Shown here one piece after another: positions 10,458 to 20,162 of a DNA stretch of 64,000 nucleotides. Origin of the DNA: Gimesia benthica (GTDB lineage Bacteria > Planctomycetota > Planctomycetia > Planctomycetales > Planctomycetaceae); NCBI RefSeq assembly GCF_009720525.1, contig NZ_CP043930.1, positions 992,001 through 1,056,000 of the forward strand. The letters run 5' to 3'. Below the pieces are notes generated by a model. That model had not been told where the DNA came from, ran no database searches, and was given only the letters and a program-made list of their open reading frames with translations. The first letter of the stretch is position 1. Each line of letters starts with the position of its first letter. A program made the translations under genes and the position numbers.

Positions 10458-11168
10458 ATGCAGAACAGTCCCGATGAAGAAAAATACCAGGCTGGTCCGC
10501 CACCGCTGCCCCCAGCTCCTGATTTGGACATTATCGTCAGTACAGATACACATCGGACTGAACGAATCCCCGCCGGTCAAAGTCGAACACGCAAATGGCC
10601 GGTCCTGCACGCCACCAGCGTGCCCGCCATAAATCTCGACACCTGGCGAATTGAGATTGGAGGCCTGGTCGACACGCCTCTATCGTACAGTTGGGAAGAA
10701 TATCAACAGTTACCGCGCACCCGAGTCTTTGCGGACTTCCACTGTGTCACTCGCTGGTCCCGTCTGGGAAATCTCTGGGAGGGGGTCTCGGCGCGTGAGA
10801 TCATGCAACGAGCAGGCGTACAACCGACGGCCCGCTATGTCATCGCCACCGGTTATGATGGCGACTGGACGACCAACCTTCCCCTGGCCGACTTCCAGTC
10901 TGAAGATGTACTGCTCTGTGACACGCACGATGGCACACCCCTCGATCCAGATCATGGAGGTCCACTGCGGCTGATCGTCCCCCTGCTCTACGCCTGGAAA
11001 AGTGCCAAGTGGCTCAAACGGATTGATTTCATCGCGGAAGATCAACCGGGCTACTGGGAGCAGTGCGGGTATCACAATCATGGTGATCCCTGGGTGGTCG
11101 ATGAAAACAATCCTGACGGAGAACGTTTTCAGTCGAGAGACCACATTCCCCCGGGGTTTGAAGCGTAA
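10458..11168 (+). CDS. Sulfite-oxidase-like molybdopterin oxidoreductase
   Basis: The protein has the sulfite oxidase molybdopterin-binding fold. Cys96 in ADFHCVTRWS is the expected molybdenum ligand, and HGGPLRLIVP and YAWKSAKWLKRIDF are further family landmarks. At 236 residues it is a short form with no haem domain, no dimerisation domain and no Tat or Sec signal, so it should be cytoplasmic. The N-terminus is proline-rich (residues 13-22). It resembles the YedY/YuiH-like stand-alone domains, whose substrates are mostly unknown. The substrate here is also unknown. The start follows TGTGGAGAC. Confidence 0.85.
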   Translation: MQNSPDEEKYQAGPPPLPPAPDLDIIVSTDTHRTERIPAGQSRTRKWPVLHATSVPAINLDTWRIEIGGLVDTPLSYSWEEYQQLPRTRVFADFHCVTRWSRLGNLWEGVSAREIMQRAGVQPTARYVIATGYDGDWTTNLPLADFQSEDVLLCDTHDGTPLDPDHGGPLRLIVPLLYAWKSAKWLKRIDFIAEDQPGYWEQCGYHNHGDPWVVDENNPDGERFQSRDHIPPGFEA

Positions 11169-11288
11169 CTCAGAGGGCCCCTTTTAAACTCAAACACGCA
11201 GAGCTCCTGCCGTCTGTTGGACTAAAATCATTCTGATCCCCTTCGAGGAAAACACCCGTGCTTCGACCATAAACAGTAGATTGATCAA

Positions 11289-11726
11289 ATGAATCTGAGC
11301 CCTGCCACCGAAAAACAGTACATCACAAACATTTCGAGACTCAGCCGCTTTACGGGCGGTTACTGTCTGTTTTTTGGCACAGTTCTCTTTGTAGTCAGCC
11401 TCGTAATGCACCCTACGATTCTGATTGTCGCGGTACTGCATCTCATCACGGGCCTGCTCTACTTCCTGCTGGCGAAAGGGATTCAACAGAGATCAGAACG
11501 GAGTATTACCGCACTGACGCTTTTTTCTGTCGTCCTGACTGCAGCCAGTTTCACAGCCATTCTATATCTGGTCCTGGAGGACTGGAATATACCGGCACTG
11601 ATTGGACTGACAATCTTCCTGATCATCAATCTGCAGCTCTTCATCGAACTGATCCTCTGGAAACGACTTCGCAGACGACTTTCCAGCAAACAGGAAAGTC
11701 AGTCACAAGATTCACCCCCAAATTAA
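11289..11726 (+). CDS. Small four-helix membrane protein
   Basis: A 145-residue protein with four hydrophobic segments, at about 24-42, 45-65, 75-95 and 102-122. It ends in a basic then polar tail. No motif points to a function and I do not recognise the family. The ribosome site before the ATG at 11289 is weak. It lies 120 bases after the molybdoenzyme gene on the same strand and ends 16 bases before a convergent gene. Confidence 0.65.
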   Translation: MNLSPATEKQYITNISRLSRFTGGYCLFFGTVLFVVSLVMHPTILIVAVLHLITGLLYFLLAKGIQQRSERSITALTLFSVVLTAASFTAILYLVLEDWNIPALIGLTIFLIINLQLFIELILWKRLRRRLSSKQESQSQDSPPN

Positions 11727-11742
11727 TCAGCATCATTGAAAG

Positions 11743-12435
11743 CTACATTTCCCAAGGCCTCAGAGTTGCACAGAGTGCAACTCGCGTTAATTCATCAGGG
11801 CTGAACTCCTGAAACCGATCCAGTTTCAAAAAGGACTGCCTGTCGATACTGGCCAGGGCGACAAAACAGTGCTTGATCATCCAGCCGGTATAATATCCTG
11901 GAACATGACTCTCGCGAGGATCCGCTTCCCGTTCACCATCACACATCTCACAACAATAAGTCTGATCACATTCGAGCAGGTCCTGATCATCCAGGCTGAT
12001 AAATCCATCAGGCCATTCATAAACTTTCCAAGGCAGTGTAATGCGATGATACCCAGACACCGTGAATATTTCATACCTGACGGTGATCAATGAAGCCTTC
12101 TGAATTTCTGCGAAGACCTCTCGCTCCACATCCTGCTTTTTGGCTTGTTTATATATCTTAGAGAGGAATTCCGCATGCCATGCTGAAACGGGGTTTTCCA
12201 ATGTGGCAGCAACGATCGATAAATAATCTCGCTCACGTTCATCGTCTGGAATAATGCCCGACCATCGCTGGAAGTCATCCATTAACGCCGAATCTTGAAA
12301 CAACTCTCCGGCAGCCTGTAAGAAGGAAACCGCTTTTCGGACAAACCGGATTTGTTCTTCATAGCAATTCAATAGAGGACTCTTTACCAGTACAGGTTTA
12401 CCAATCCAGCAGAGTGCAAAACGGTTCCATTTCAT
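11743..12435 (-). CDS. Unknown soluble protein with a cysteine cluster
   Basis: A 230-residue protein without signal or membrane segments. Its most notable feature is a cluster of four cysteines at residues 156, 161, 162 and 165 (ECDQTYCCEMCDGE), which could bind a metal, though the spacing is not a standard zinc ribbon. Tryptophans are frequent. I do not recognise the family. No strong ribosome site is visible before the ATG at 12435. It converges with the small membrane protein gene. Confidence 0.65.
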   Translation of the reverse strand: MKWNRFALCWIGKPVLVKSPLLNCYEEQIRFVRKAVSFLQAAGELFQDSALMDDFQRWSGIIPDDERERDYLSIVAATLENPVSAWHAEFLSKIYKQAKKQDVEREVFAEIQKASLITVRYEIFTVSGYHRITLPWKVYEWPDGFISLDDQDLLECDQTYCCEMCDGEREADPRESHVPGYYTGWMIKHCFVALASIDRQSFLKLDRFQEFSPDELTRVALCATLRPWEM

Positions 12436-12610
12436 CAGCGATAAGGGCTGATCTGAGAAGACACCAGTTTCCCCCAGAGGTTCGTAAGACTATGATCAGT
12501 AAAACATATTCAAACGAGCCCCGTCTGGAACTTGAGTGCGTGCTTTCAAACTCACTCTAAACTCAATGATTACTCAAACCGAAGACATCGACTTTGAAGG
12601 AACTTCCTGC

Positions 12611-13579
12611 ATGCTCCCCTTATCGTACTACCCTCATTACCAGATCAGCTCTCTGTTAATCATGATGGCGAGCCTGTTGTTTGCTGATAACACACAGGCT
12701 GAGGAACTGAATGGTAACGCAGTCATCCGCCATAAAGCAGGTGATTCGGAGATCGTCATTACAACGACCAATCGGTTAGCCGGGGCCATTCATTCTCTGA
12801 CTTGGAATGGGAAAGAATTCATTGACAGTTTCGATCATGGTAGACAACTACAGTCTGCCGCCAGCTTTGACTGCGCCAGACCGGGTGAATTCTGGGCTGA
12901 GTGTTTTAATCCAACCGAAGCTGGCTCTCGCTCAGATGGTGCAGGTCCCTCCTCTTCCAGCAGACTGCTTCGCATCCAGGCTCAGGGAAATCAACTCACA
13001 ACAACGACTCAGATGGCGTACTGGCTGGCCCCCGGGCAAAAGTCATCAGGCAGACCCGCACTCAACGAGAAGGTACTTTCTAATCATCGACTGACGAAAC
13101 AGGTTCGCATCGGCTATCAGCACCTTGATCAGGTGCTCGACTACCGGGTGACGTTTACAATCCCTGCAGAAGAGCAACATCATTACGCTCAGTTTGAAGC
13201 CCTTACCGGTTACATGCCTGCCGAGTTCGAGTCATTCTGGAAACTCGATCCAAAAACAGGAACGCTCAACCCCCTGGACGATGGACCGGGCGAGCAGAGA
13301 TTCCCCGTCATCCTGAGCACCAAAGATCAGCAATACGCTATGGGCGTCTTCTCTCCTGATCAGCCGGCTCCCGGCTTTGAACACGCCGGCTATGGTCGCT
13401 TTCGATTTGCCCCACAGAAAGTGGTAAAATGGAACTGTGTGTTTCGTGTCCACGATCCCCAGGGAGTGGTAGCAGGTTCCTATTCGTACCAGGTCTTCGT
13501 TGTGGTGGGTACTCTCGAAGATGTGCGACGAAATCTAATGGACCTCATTAAAATATCCAGGCAAAAGACCGAGAAATAA
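12611..13579 (+). CDS. Secreted protein of unknown function
   Basis: I chose the ATG at 12611 because GAAGGA lies upstream at good spacing and the resulting N-terminus is a typical signal peptide with a likely cut after TQA, near residue 29. The frame is open upstream to 12536. The mature part begins with strands such as AGAIHSLTWNGKEFID and DHGRQLQSA, which recall sugar-binding or mutarotase-like beta-sandwich proteins, but I see no defined catalytic site. It probably acts in the periplasm or outside the cell. No operon partner. Confidence 0.75.
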   Translation: MLPLSYYPHYQISSLLIMMASLLFADNTQAEELNGNAVIRHKAGDSEIVITTTNRLAGAIHSLTWNGKEFIDSFDHGRQLQSAASFDCARPGEFWAECFNPTEAGSRSDGAGPSSSSRLLRIQAQGNQLTTTTQMAYWLAPGQKSSGRPALNEKVLSNHRLTKQVRIGYQHLDQVLDYRVTFTIPAEEQHHYAQFEALTGYMPAEFESFWKLDPKTGTLNPLDDGPGEQRFPVILSTKDQQYAMGVFSPDQPAPGFEHAGYGRFRFAPQKVVKWNCVFRVHDPQGVVAGSYSYQVFVVVGTLEDVRRNLMDLIKISRQKTEK

Positions 13580-13624
13580 CTTTGAGTGAAGTTGTCCCAA
13601 CACTGGAACGAAAAACATTCGAAA

Positions 13625-14227
13625 TTATTTCGACTCTGATGTCGGAAGTGTTCGATACGCTTGATACCGGTAATACTTGGGGCGATCATCCAGACGGACG
13701 TGGAGCCAGGCCACGCCTGCTCCTGCAGTACTCAACCAGACAGGTTGTTCACTGACTCGCTCCTGCACGACACTGCCGATCGTTTTCCAGAATTCCAGCA
13801 CCTGTGCCTGGGGGGCTCGACGAACAAAATCCGCCAGATGACAGTAATCAAGCTCGGCTGAAACTGGACAGGGAACAACCAAGATCGCATCGCGGCCCAG
13901 ATTCGAAAAACTCACAACAGCTTTATGCGGAACGATTGAGAAATGCTCGGCAAACGCACCACGGTCCACTCGACGATCCAGCACGGGACTGTCAAGCACC
14001 ACAAACTCAAAAGGGCGACTCAGGGTTGAGGCTGTGACTGGAGGCGTCTCCCAGCGGAAAGCTGTGAAAGGTAGCGCTGCCAGCATCTCGGTGAACCAGA
14101 GTCTGAATTCCGTGTCCTCCTGCCACAGTTCCAGTACGTCCGCAAAACCAACAACCTGTGAATCATCCACAATCTGGAAACTCAGCATCCCGGGCTCTGA
14201 CAGCGACTCTTGTTGAAGCTTCCACAT
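13625..14227 (-). CDS. Conserved protein of unknown function
   Basis: A soluble protein of about 200 residues with several tryptophans and a conserved-looking end that includes LSTAGAGVAWLHVRLDDRPK. It may belong to the uncharacterised DUF6940 family, a guess from memory. I chose the ATG at 14227, which follows AGGGAGAA; the frame continues upstream to an ATG at 14308, but that would overlap the divergent gene. It is divergent from the endonuclease V gene, with about 120 bases between the chosen starts. Confidence 0.7.
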   Translation of the reverse strand: MWKLQQESLSEPGMLSFQIVDDSQVVGFADVLELWQEDTEFRLWFTEMLAALPFTAFRWETPPVTASTLSRPFEFVVLDSPVLDRRVDRGAFAEHFSIVPHKAVVSFSNLGRDAILVVPCPVSAELDYCHLADFVRRAPQAQVLEFWKTIGSVVQERVSEQPVWLSTAGAGVAWLHVRLDDRPKYYRYQAYRTLPTSESK

Positions 14228-14350
14228 GATTTGCGGTGTTCTCCCTGACCGTGACTCCTGTCTGGAAATATGATTCGCGACAGGTATGATAGGCTTCGAT
14301 CCAACCATCGCATTGTAAGAGAGTCAGTCTCAATCCGGAAAGAGTTTTCC

Positions 14351-14854
14351 GTGAATCTCGCTTTAGACGTTTATTACCATCCAGACGATTCAGCCACAGT
14401 CGCAGGACTTCTGTTCGACGACTGGGAATCAGACCAGATAACCGAAACGCTCCTCAAATCGATCCCCAAGGTCGCGGAGTATGAACCGGGACAATTCTAT
14501 AAACGCGAACTCCCTTGCCTGCTCGCTTTAATCGCAGACGTGAAACCCGAACTGGAAACCATCGTCATCGATGGTTTCGTCACACTGGGAGCAAATCAGC
14601 GTCCCGGACTTGGGATGTATCTCTATCAGGAACTGAGGGAAGAAATCCCCACCATTGGCGTTGCCAAATCCCGCTTTAATCAGACTCCCGCGGAGACGGA
14701 AATCCTGCGCGGCAACAGCCAGAATCCACTGTTTATCACCGCACTGGGAATTCCACTGACGGAAGCGCAACACAAAATTCAGACCATGCACGGTCCGTAC
14801 CGAATTCCCACTCTGTTAAAGCAGGTCGATCAACTCTGCAGAGTAGAAAGATGA
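14351..14854 (+). CDS. Short endonuclease V-like nuclease
   Basis: Endonuclease V cleaves DNA (or RNA) next to deaminated bases such as inosine. The three expected acidic residues are seen at Asp6 (LALDVYY), Glu53 (FYKRELP) and Asp74 (VIDGFV), followed by PTIGVAKSRF and the late PLFITALGI. I chose a GTG at 14351 because GGAAAGAG precedes it and the protein then starts directly at the first strand, as in a compact family I recall from Bacteroidetes. An ATG at 14270 would add 27 unconserved residues. At 167 residues it is much shorter than E. coli Nfi (about 220), lacking the N-terminal helix. Confidence 0.8.
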   Translation: MNLALDVYYHPDDSATVAGLLFDDWESDQITETLLKSIPKVAEYEPGQFYKRELPCLLALIADVKPELETIVIDGFVTLGANQRPGLGMYLYQELREEIPTIGVAKSRFNQTPAETEILRGNSQNPLFITALGIPLTEAQHKIQTMHGPYRIPTLLKQVDQLCRVER

Positions 14855-14861
14855 ATGGGGT

Positions 14862-16460
14862 TTAAACCTGTGGTGCCGCAGCCAGCACGGCTTCAGAAAC
14901 TCCGGAAGAATACTTCATAAAGTTCTGATTGAATGCGTGCGCCAGTTTTTTCGCGGTCTCCTTGTAGGCAATCTGATCCGCCCAGGAGTTATGAGGCACG
15001 AGCATTTTGGAATCCACATCAGGGCATTTGGTCACGGTCGCGGTTCCGAAGATTGGATCGACTTCGGTCGGAGCGTGATTCAGTGTTCCGGAATGGATCG
15101 CATCAATGATCGCACGCGTGTGCTGCAGACTGATTCGATTACCGACACCATAGGCACCGCCGTTCCAGCCGGTGTTGACCAGCCAGACGTTGGCATTGTA
15201 CTTCCGGATTTTCTCCGCCAGCAGATCCGCATATTTACCGGGATGCCAGACCAGGAACGGCCCACCAAAACAGGGAGAGAAGGTCGCCTCTGGTTCGTTG
15301 ACTCCCATTTCGGTGCCGGCCACTTTCGCAGTGTAACCGCTGATAAAGTGGTACATCGCCTGCTCCGGGGTCAGCTTACTTACAGGAGGCAGTACGCCGA
15401 ACGCATCACAGGTCAGGAAAATCACATCGGTAGGATGATCTGCCACACAGGGGATTTTCGCACTGGGCATGTATTCGATCGGATACGCCCCGCGGGTATT
15501 TTGCGTAAAACTCGTATCATTGAAGTCCACGTGGTGATGCGACTCGTCATAAACCACATTCTCCAGCACCGCCCCATAGCGCAGTGCCTGGAAGATTTCC
15601 GGTTCATTCTCGCGGGACAGATAGATGGCCTTTGCGTAACAGCCTCCCTCAATATTGAAGATGCCGTTATCGGTCCAGCAGTGTTCATCGTCTCCAATCA
15701 GATACCGCTTGGGATCGGCTGAAAGCGTTGTTTTCCCCGTTCCCGACAAACCGAAGAGCACCGAGGATCGCCCCGTCTGTCGATCGGCTGTCGCCGAGCA
15801 GTGCATAGAGAGAATGCCCCGTTTGGGCATCAGGTAGTTCATGACCGTGAAGATGCCTTTTTTCATTTCGCCGGCATACTCGGTCCCCAGAATGACGATC
15901 TCACCATCCTCAATACTTAAATCGACACTGGTTTTGGATGTCATCCCCGTGGTGAATCGATTTGCAGGGAATGTACCTGCATTGTAAATCACGTAGTCCG
16001 GTTTTCCGAAATCCTTCAACTGCTCATCGGTCGGACGAATCAGCATGTTATGCATGAATAGTGCATGATAGGGACGTGAGCAAATCACGCGGACCTTGAT
16101 CTGGTATTCCGGATCCCAGCCGGCAAAGGCATCGATTACGTAGAGATGCGGGCAGATATTCAGATAGTCGGTCGCCCGCTCGCGATTACAGTAGAAGGCA
16201 TGCTGATCCAGTGGGTAATTCACATCACCCCACCAGATATCTTCCTGGGAATTCTTGTGTTTGACGACCCGTTTGTCTTTGGGAGAACGACCTGTCTTCT
16301 CACCGGAGTAGGCAATCAGCGCTCCCGTGTCGGAAATGGATGTTCCCGGCTCATAGCGAATCGCCTCTTCGTACAACATCGAAGGATCAGGGTTCCGCAT
16401 GACCCAATCTACATTGATTCCATGCTCCGACAGATCAAACGACTCCATTTTCATCTCCAT
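14862..16460 (-). CDS. pckA: Phosphoenolpyruvate carboxykinase (ATP)
   Basis: Converts oxaloacetate and ATP to phosphoenolpyruvate and CO2, the entry step of gluconeogenesis. The ATP-type signature is clear: FGLSGTGKTTLS, with the P-loop at residues 237-246, LIGDDEHCW at 254-262, and the substrate site region GRSPKDKRVV. The length of 532 is normal. The ATG at 16460 has a second ATG three codons downstream, so the start could be shifted slightly. It is a single gene, convergent with endonuclease V. Confidence 0.96.
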   Translation of the reverse strand: MEMKMESFDLSEHGINVDWVMRNPDPSMLYEEAIRYEPGTSISDTGALIAYSGEKTGRSPKDKRVVKHKNSQEDIWWGDVNYPLDQHAFYCNRERATDYLNICPHLYVIDAFAGWDPEYQIKVRVICSRPYHALFMHNMLIRPTDEQLKDFGKPDYVIYNAGTFPANRFTTGMTSKTSVDLSIEDGEIVILGTEYAGEMKKGIFTVMNYLMPKRGILSMHCSATADRQTGRSSVLFGLSGTGKTTLSADPKRYLIGDDEHCWTDNGIFNIEGGCYAKAIYLSRENEPEIFQALRYGAVLENVVYDESHHHVDFNDTSFTQNTRGAYPIEYMPSAKIPCVADHPTDVIFLTCDAFGVLPPVSKLTPEQAMYHFISGYTAKVAGTEMGVNEPEATFSPCFGGPFLVWHPGKYADLLAEKIRKYNANVWLVNTGWNGGAYGVGNRISLQHTRAIIDAIHSGTLNHAPTEVDPIFGTATVTKCPDVDSKMLVPHNSWADQIAYKETAKKLAHAFNQNFMKYSSGVSEAVLAAAPQV

Positions 16461-16626
16461 TTTGAGAACTCAAATCACAGCAAACACAGTCTGCCCATCT
16501 CAGCCAGTTCAAATCAGACAACCTAAGGAAGAGGCGCGTCGTAAGTTTAATATCATGCTGCGCTTTCACCAAGAGTGATTCTCACCTGCAGGTCCGGTTT
16601 TCTGAGAAGAAAAGGAGTTCAGAGGC

Positions 16627-17628
16627 CTATCGAGCAGCCAGACGCTTCAGTTCCGGTTCCATCCGCTGCATCGCTTCATCAAAACTGACCAGAGGTGCAT
16701 ATCCGAAGTCAAGTCGGGCACGACTGATATCATAGTAGTGAGAACTGCTTAGTTGAGAGGCGAGAAAGCGGGTCATCGGCGGTTCACCGGGAAGGTGTAA
16801 CGTACGGTACAAAAATTCCAATACGCTGCCGATCCGCTTGGCAGCCTTGACCGAAATCCGCTTTTCCACAGGCGGCAGTCCTGCCAAAGCCAGCAGTTGA
16901 TTGATCCAGGTCCACATCACCACCGGTTCTGGTTCATTGATGAAATAGGCCTGTCCACCAACGGGAGAATCGCAATACAGACGTGCGGCGGCCTGCAGAT
17001 GGGCCGCTGCCGCGTTTTCTACATAGCTCATTGAGATCAGGTTCTCGCCCGTTCCCACCTGCCTTAAGCGACCGGATTTCGCTCGCTGAATCAGTCGGGG
17101 AATCAGATGATTATCACGCGGGCCCCAGATCAGATGCGGTCTCAAAGCAATGGTGGCCAGACCACGCGTCCCATTGGCCGCCAGGACAGCCTGCTCAGCC
17201 AGCATCTTGGTGTGCGGATAATGACAGAGAAAGTTCTGGCTGTAGGGGAGTTTCTCACTGGCATTTTCATGCGCGGAGCCGTCATAGACCACACTCGGGG
17301 AACTCGTATAAATCAGACGCGTCACTCCCTGTGACTGACAGGCTTCCAGAACATTCAACGTGCCCTGAGTGTTAATGCCATAGAAATAATCCCACGGCCC
17401 CCAGATGCCGGAGACGGCTGCCGTATGATAGACCGTCTCAATGCCCGTACAGGCTCGCTCTACTGCAGCAGCGTCGCGAATATCCCCTTGGATGCTTTCT
17501 ACATTCAACTCCTTGAGACGAGGATACTCTCCACGACAAAAAACGCGGACCGTCTCCCCTGCCTCGACCAGCTGTTCGACGATGTATAGCCCCAGGAAGC
17601 CGCCTCCCCCGGTCACGAGGACTTTCAT
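16627..17628 (-). CDS. oleD: 2-alkyl-3-oxoalkanoate reductase, olefin synthesis
   Basis: An NADPH-dependent short-chain reductase that reduces the beta-keto acid made by OleA. It has the Rossmann motif GGGGFLG (7-13), [10 protein letters not shown], and the catalytic Tyr137/Lys141 pair (YPHTK). The late [15 protein letters not shown] and the [14 protein letters not shown] ending match OleD as I know it, better than other 3-beta-HSD relatives. The start overlaps the stop of oleC by four bases, so the two are translationally coupled. OleA and OleB are not in the window. Known planctomycete ole pathways make a long polyunsaturated hydrocarbon. Confidence 0.88.
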   Translation of the reverse strand: MKVLVTGGGGFLGLYIVEQLVEAGETVRVFCRGEYPRLKELNVESIQGDIRDAAAVERACTGIETVYHTAAVSGIWGPWDYFYGINTQGTLNVLEACQSQGVTRLIYTSSPSVVYDGSAHENASEKLPYSQNFLCHYPHTKMLAEQAVLAANGTRGLATIALRPHLIWGPRDNHLIPRLIQRAKSGRLRQVGTGENLISMSYVENAAAAHLQAAARLYCDSPVGGQAYFINEPEPVVMWTWINQLLALAGLPPVEKRISVKAAKRIGSVLEFLYRTLHLPGEPPMTRFLASQLSSSHYYDISRARLDFGYAPLVSFDEAMQRMEPELKRLAAR

Positions 17629-19286
17629 GTAACCTGCCTTTCGGCCCAGGGAGCCAGCTTTTCACGAAAGATTTTCACATTATGTCTGATATCAACGGGC
17701 AACGATTTATGAAACAGGACCGTTTCAATTGACTGGGTGAGTGCATTCGCCTGCCCCAGTTCGAGCAGTTCCTCTGTCAGTTGTTTGCGCGCTGTCTGAC
17801 TTTGAGGAAAGTCCCCCTGCTCCGGCTCTACGATAATCACCGGACGTTGCTGTGGTTTCCCACCAACGCCCACTAGAGCACTGCGGTAAATCCGCGGATG
17901 CTGATTGAAGATCGCCTCACAACAAATGGTAAACATCGGCCCCTCAGCTGTTTCAACCATATGTGCTTTCCGGCCACAGAACCAGAGCTTTCCATATTCA
18001 TCCCGGTAACCCACATCCCCCATGCGGTGCCAGAACTGTGCTCCATCTGGAATTTTTGCCAGACGCGTCGCTTCGGGACGCAGGAAATATTCACGCGTGG
18101 CCATCGGCCCTTGCACGATGATTTCTCCGATCTCCCCGACTGGAAGTTCTTCCGCCTGCTCAATCGACTCGAGGGGTTCGTTATGAATCCGGATGATTTT
18201 AACCTGCACTCCGGGAAACGGAATTCCCACACAGGTCCCGGCTCCTGTCGCCGTCTGCTTTGAGGTTTCTTCCAGTACCTCACGCCCGCAGATGGAAGCA
18301 ACCGGCAGCGATTCTGTCGCTCCATAGGGAGTATTGATGTCTGCTTCCTCACAGTTCAACGTCTGACGCATCCGCTTAATCACATGAACGGGAACCGGTG
18401 CCCCAGCAGAGAGCACACGTTTTAGAGAAGGCAGTTTAATGTCATGCTCTTCACAGTACCGGCCAATCCGATTCCACATCGCGGGAGAACCAAAGGCCTG
18501 CGTCACCCCCTGATCATTCATCTGACGGATAATTTTCTCCGGATCAACCAGGGCCGGCTTCGTCGGATCCATATCGGGCACAACGGTAGTCACCCCCATA
18601 GCCGAGTTGAAAAGTGCAAACAGCGGGAATCCCGGCAGATCGACTTCACCCGGCTGGATCTGGTAATAATCGCGCAACAAATCTACCTGAGACCAGAACA
18701 TGCCATGCTCATAGGCGACCCCTTTTGGGGGACCCGTGCTTCCGCTGGTGAAGATAATCGCCGCCGGGTCGGTACGGTCGCGTTGAATGATTTCAAATGG
18801 CGTCCATTCTTTGCCCAGTAACCAGTCATAGTCGATCCCCGAAGTCAGAACCGGTTTGCCGACCGTCACGTTCAAGCGAGCTTTGGGAAAGTCCCGCCGC
18901 TTGATCTTGCGAAACAACTGTGCCAGCGGAATCGCAACAAAACCTTCGGGTTCCACTTCGGCCAGACAGCGAATAATATTTTTTCGTCCCATTCCCGGAT
19001 CGATCAGAATGATCACCGCTCCCGCCTTAAACAGCGCAAAAGTGAGTGCGATAAACTCCAGGCTGGGTCGCACCATCAGGGCCATCCGGGTTCCCGGTTT
19101 CACTCCCAACTCAATCAGTCCCCGCGCCAGGCGATCACTTTCCTGATCCAGTTGCTGAAAGGTCAGACTGCTGTAAGTGTATCGCCCCTGCCGGTCCTTA
19201 CCCGCGGGAAAGACCACCGCTTTCTGGTGCGGCCAGGCTTGAGCAGACTGGCGAAGACGATCGGCGATATTAAATTGATCAGACAT
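17625..19286 (-). CDS. oleC: Beta-lactone synthetase (AMP-dependent ligase), olefin synthesis
   Basis: A member of the acyl-adenylate ligase superfamily. The P-loop [11 protein letters not shown] is at residues 179-189, and further motifs are [10 protein letters not shown] and [19 protein letters not shown]. OleC activates beta-hydroxy acids from OleD and closes the beta-lactone ring, which OleB then decarboxylates to an alkene. The identification rests on the overlap with oleD and on OleC-like stretches such as [16 protein letters not shown] and [11 protein letters not shown] plain fatty acyl-CoA ligase is the alternative. It is 39 bases downstream of fhcC on the same strand. Confidence 0.85.
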   Translation of the reverse strand: MSDQFNIADRLRQSAQAWPHQKAVVFPAGKDRQGRYTYSSLTFQQLDQESDRLARGLIELGVKPGTRMALMVRPSLEFIALTFALFKAGAVIILIDPGMGRKNIIRCLAEVEPEGFVAIPLAQLFRKIKRRDFPKARLNVTVGKPVLTSGIDYDWLLGKEWTPFEIIQRDRTDPAAIIFTSGSTGPPKGVAYEHGMFWSQVDLLRDYYQIQPGEVDLPGFPLFALFNSAMGVTTVVPDMDPTKPALVDPEKIIRQMNDQGVTQAFGSPAMWNRIGRYCEEHDIKLPSLKRVLSAGAPVPVHVIKRMRQTLNCEEADINTPYGATESLPVASICGREVLEETSKQTATGAGTCVGIPFPGVQVKIIRIHNEPLESIEQAEELPVGEIGEIIVQGPMATREYFLRPEATRLAKIPDGAQFWHRMGDVGYRDEYGKLWFCGRKAHMVETAEGPMFTICCEAIFNQHPRIYRSALVGVGGKPQQRPVIIVEPEQGDFPQSQTARKQLTEELLELGQANALTQSIETVLFHKSLPVDIRHNVKIFREKLAPWAERQVT

Positions 19287-19325
19287 GACAGACAGGTACG
19301 CAGCTTCCGAAACAGGGAAAGTCCT

Positions 19326-20147
19326 TTACTGGCGAACCAGAATTTCTCCCTTCCCCAAGGTCAGAAAATCGCCGCAGTAGCGCCGATATTCACTGCTGAA
19401 ATAGTTCTCCGGAACCGGAAAACCAGTTTGCGCCAAATTACGCAGAAAAAACGAGAGCCATGTCGGCCGATAAAGGCATGAGTAGCGGAATGTGGGTAGC
19501 AGATCCGGCTCTCCCGCTTCTCCCAGCAGCCCGAGTGTCCCTCTTCGCATTCCGGCTCCGGCCAGCGCCCCCATTTTGCCAAAAGTAAAAATGGAACCGG
19601 CAATCATATCAAACCCGGTCGCATCGCCGGCATTACCCCCGATGACAATCGTGCCACGACGCATCCGATGCCCGGCTTCATTACCAACATGGCCATTGAT
19701 CGTGATGGTGCCTCCCCGCATCCCGCGTTTACTGCCGGGATAGGCGGCCCCGAGAAGGTCGCCGGCATTACCTTGAATGCAGAGTGTTCCTCCCTGCATC
19801 TCGGTCGCGGCACAATCGGCGACATCTCCTTCAACGAGAATTTCACCGCCTGTCATCTCCGCCCCCAGATGCATGCCGGCACTGCCTTCCACACGGATGC
19901 GACCTCGCGAGAGACCGGCACCAATGTATTTCAGGCGCGCACAATCACCGGTAAAGACTAATAGATCCGGTTCCGCATCACTCTGCTGGACATCAAAGAA
20001 TTCCCCCACGGTAGCCTGGCGATTGCCTGACAGCACCGGTAGCGCACAGATCTGGCTCAGTGACTGACCACTCACTGATTCATGACTCACCGAGTTTACT
20101 TCGAGAGAGACCGGGCGTGACTGTTTAAGCGTAAACGTGAGGGCCAT
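19326..20147 (-). CDS. fhcC: Formyltransferase/hydrolase complex subunit C (formylmethanofuran dehydrogenase C-like)
   Basis: The central part, about residues 80-215, is built of repeated G-G-x-I/L-x-V/I-x-G-x-x-G units, the GXGXG beta-helix seen in formylmethanofuran dehydrogenase subunit C and in glutamate synthase. The 273-residue length, the YPGSKRGMRGGTI stretch and the RRGTIVIGG units match FhcC/FmdC. In planctomycetes and methylotrophs FhcABCD hydrolyses formyl-methanofuran to formate. No fhcA, B or D is in the window, which is unusual. It sits between a coiled-coil protein (15 bases upstream) and oleC. Confidence 0.85.
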   Translation of the reverse strand: MALTFTLKQSRPVSLEVNSVSHESVSGQSLSQICALPVLSGNRQATVGEFFDVQQSDAEPDLLVFTGDCARLKYIGAGLSRGRIRVEGSAGMHLGAEMTGGEILVEGDVADCAATEMQGGTLCIQGNAGDLLGAAYPGSKRGMRGGTITINGHVGNEAGHRMRRGTIVIGGNAGDATGFDMIAGSIFTFGKMGALAGAGMRRGTLGLLGEAGEPDLLPTFRYSCLYRPTWLSFFLRNLAQTGFPVPENYFSSEYRRYCGDFLTLGKGEILVRQ

Positions 20148-20162
20148 TCGGGATGTTCTATA

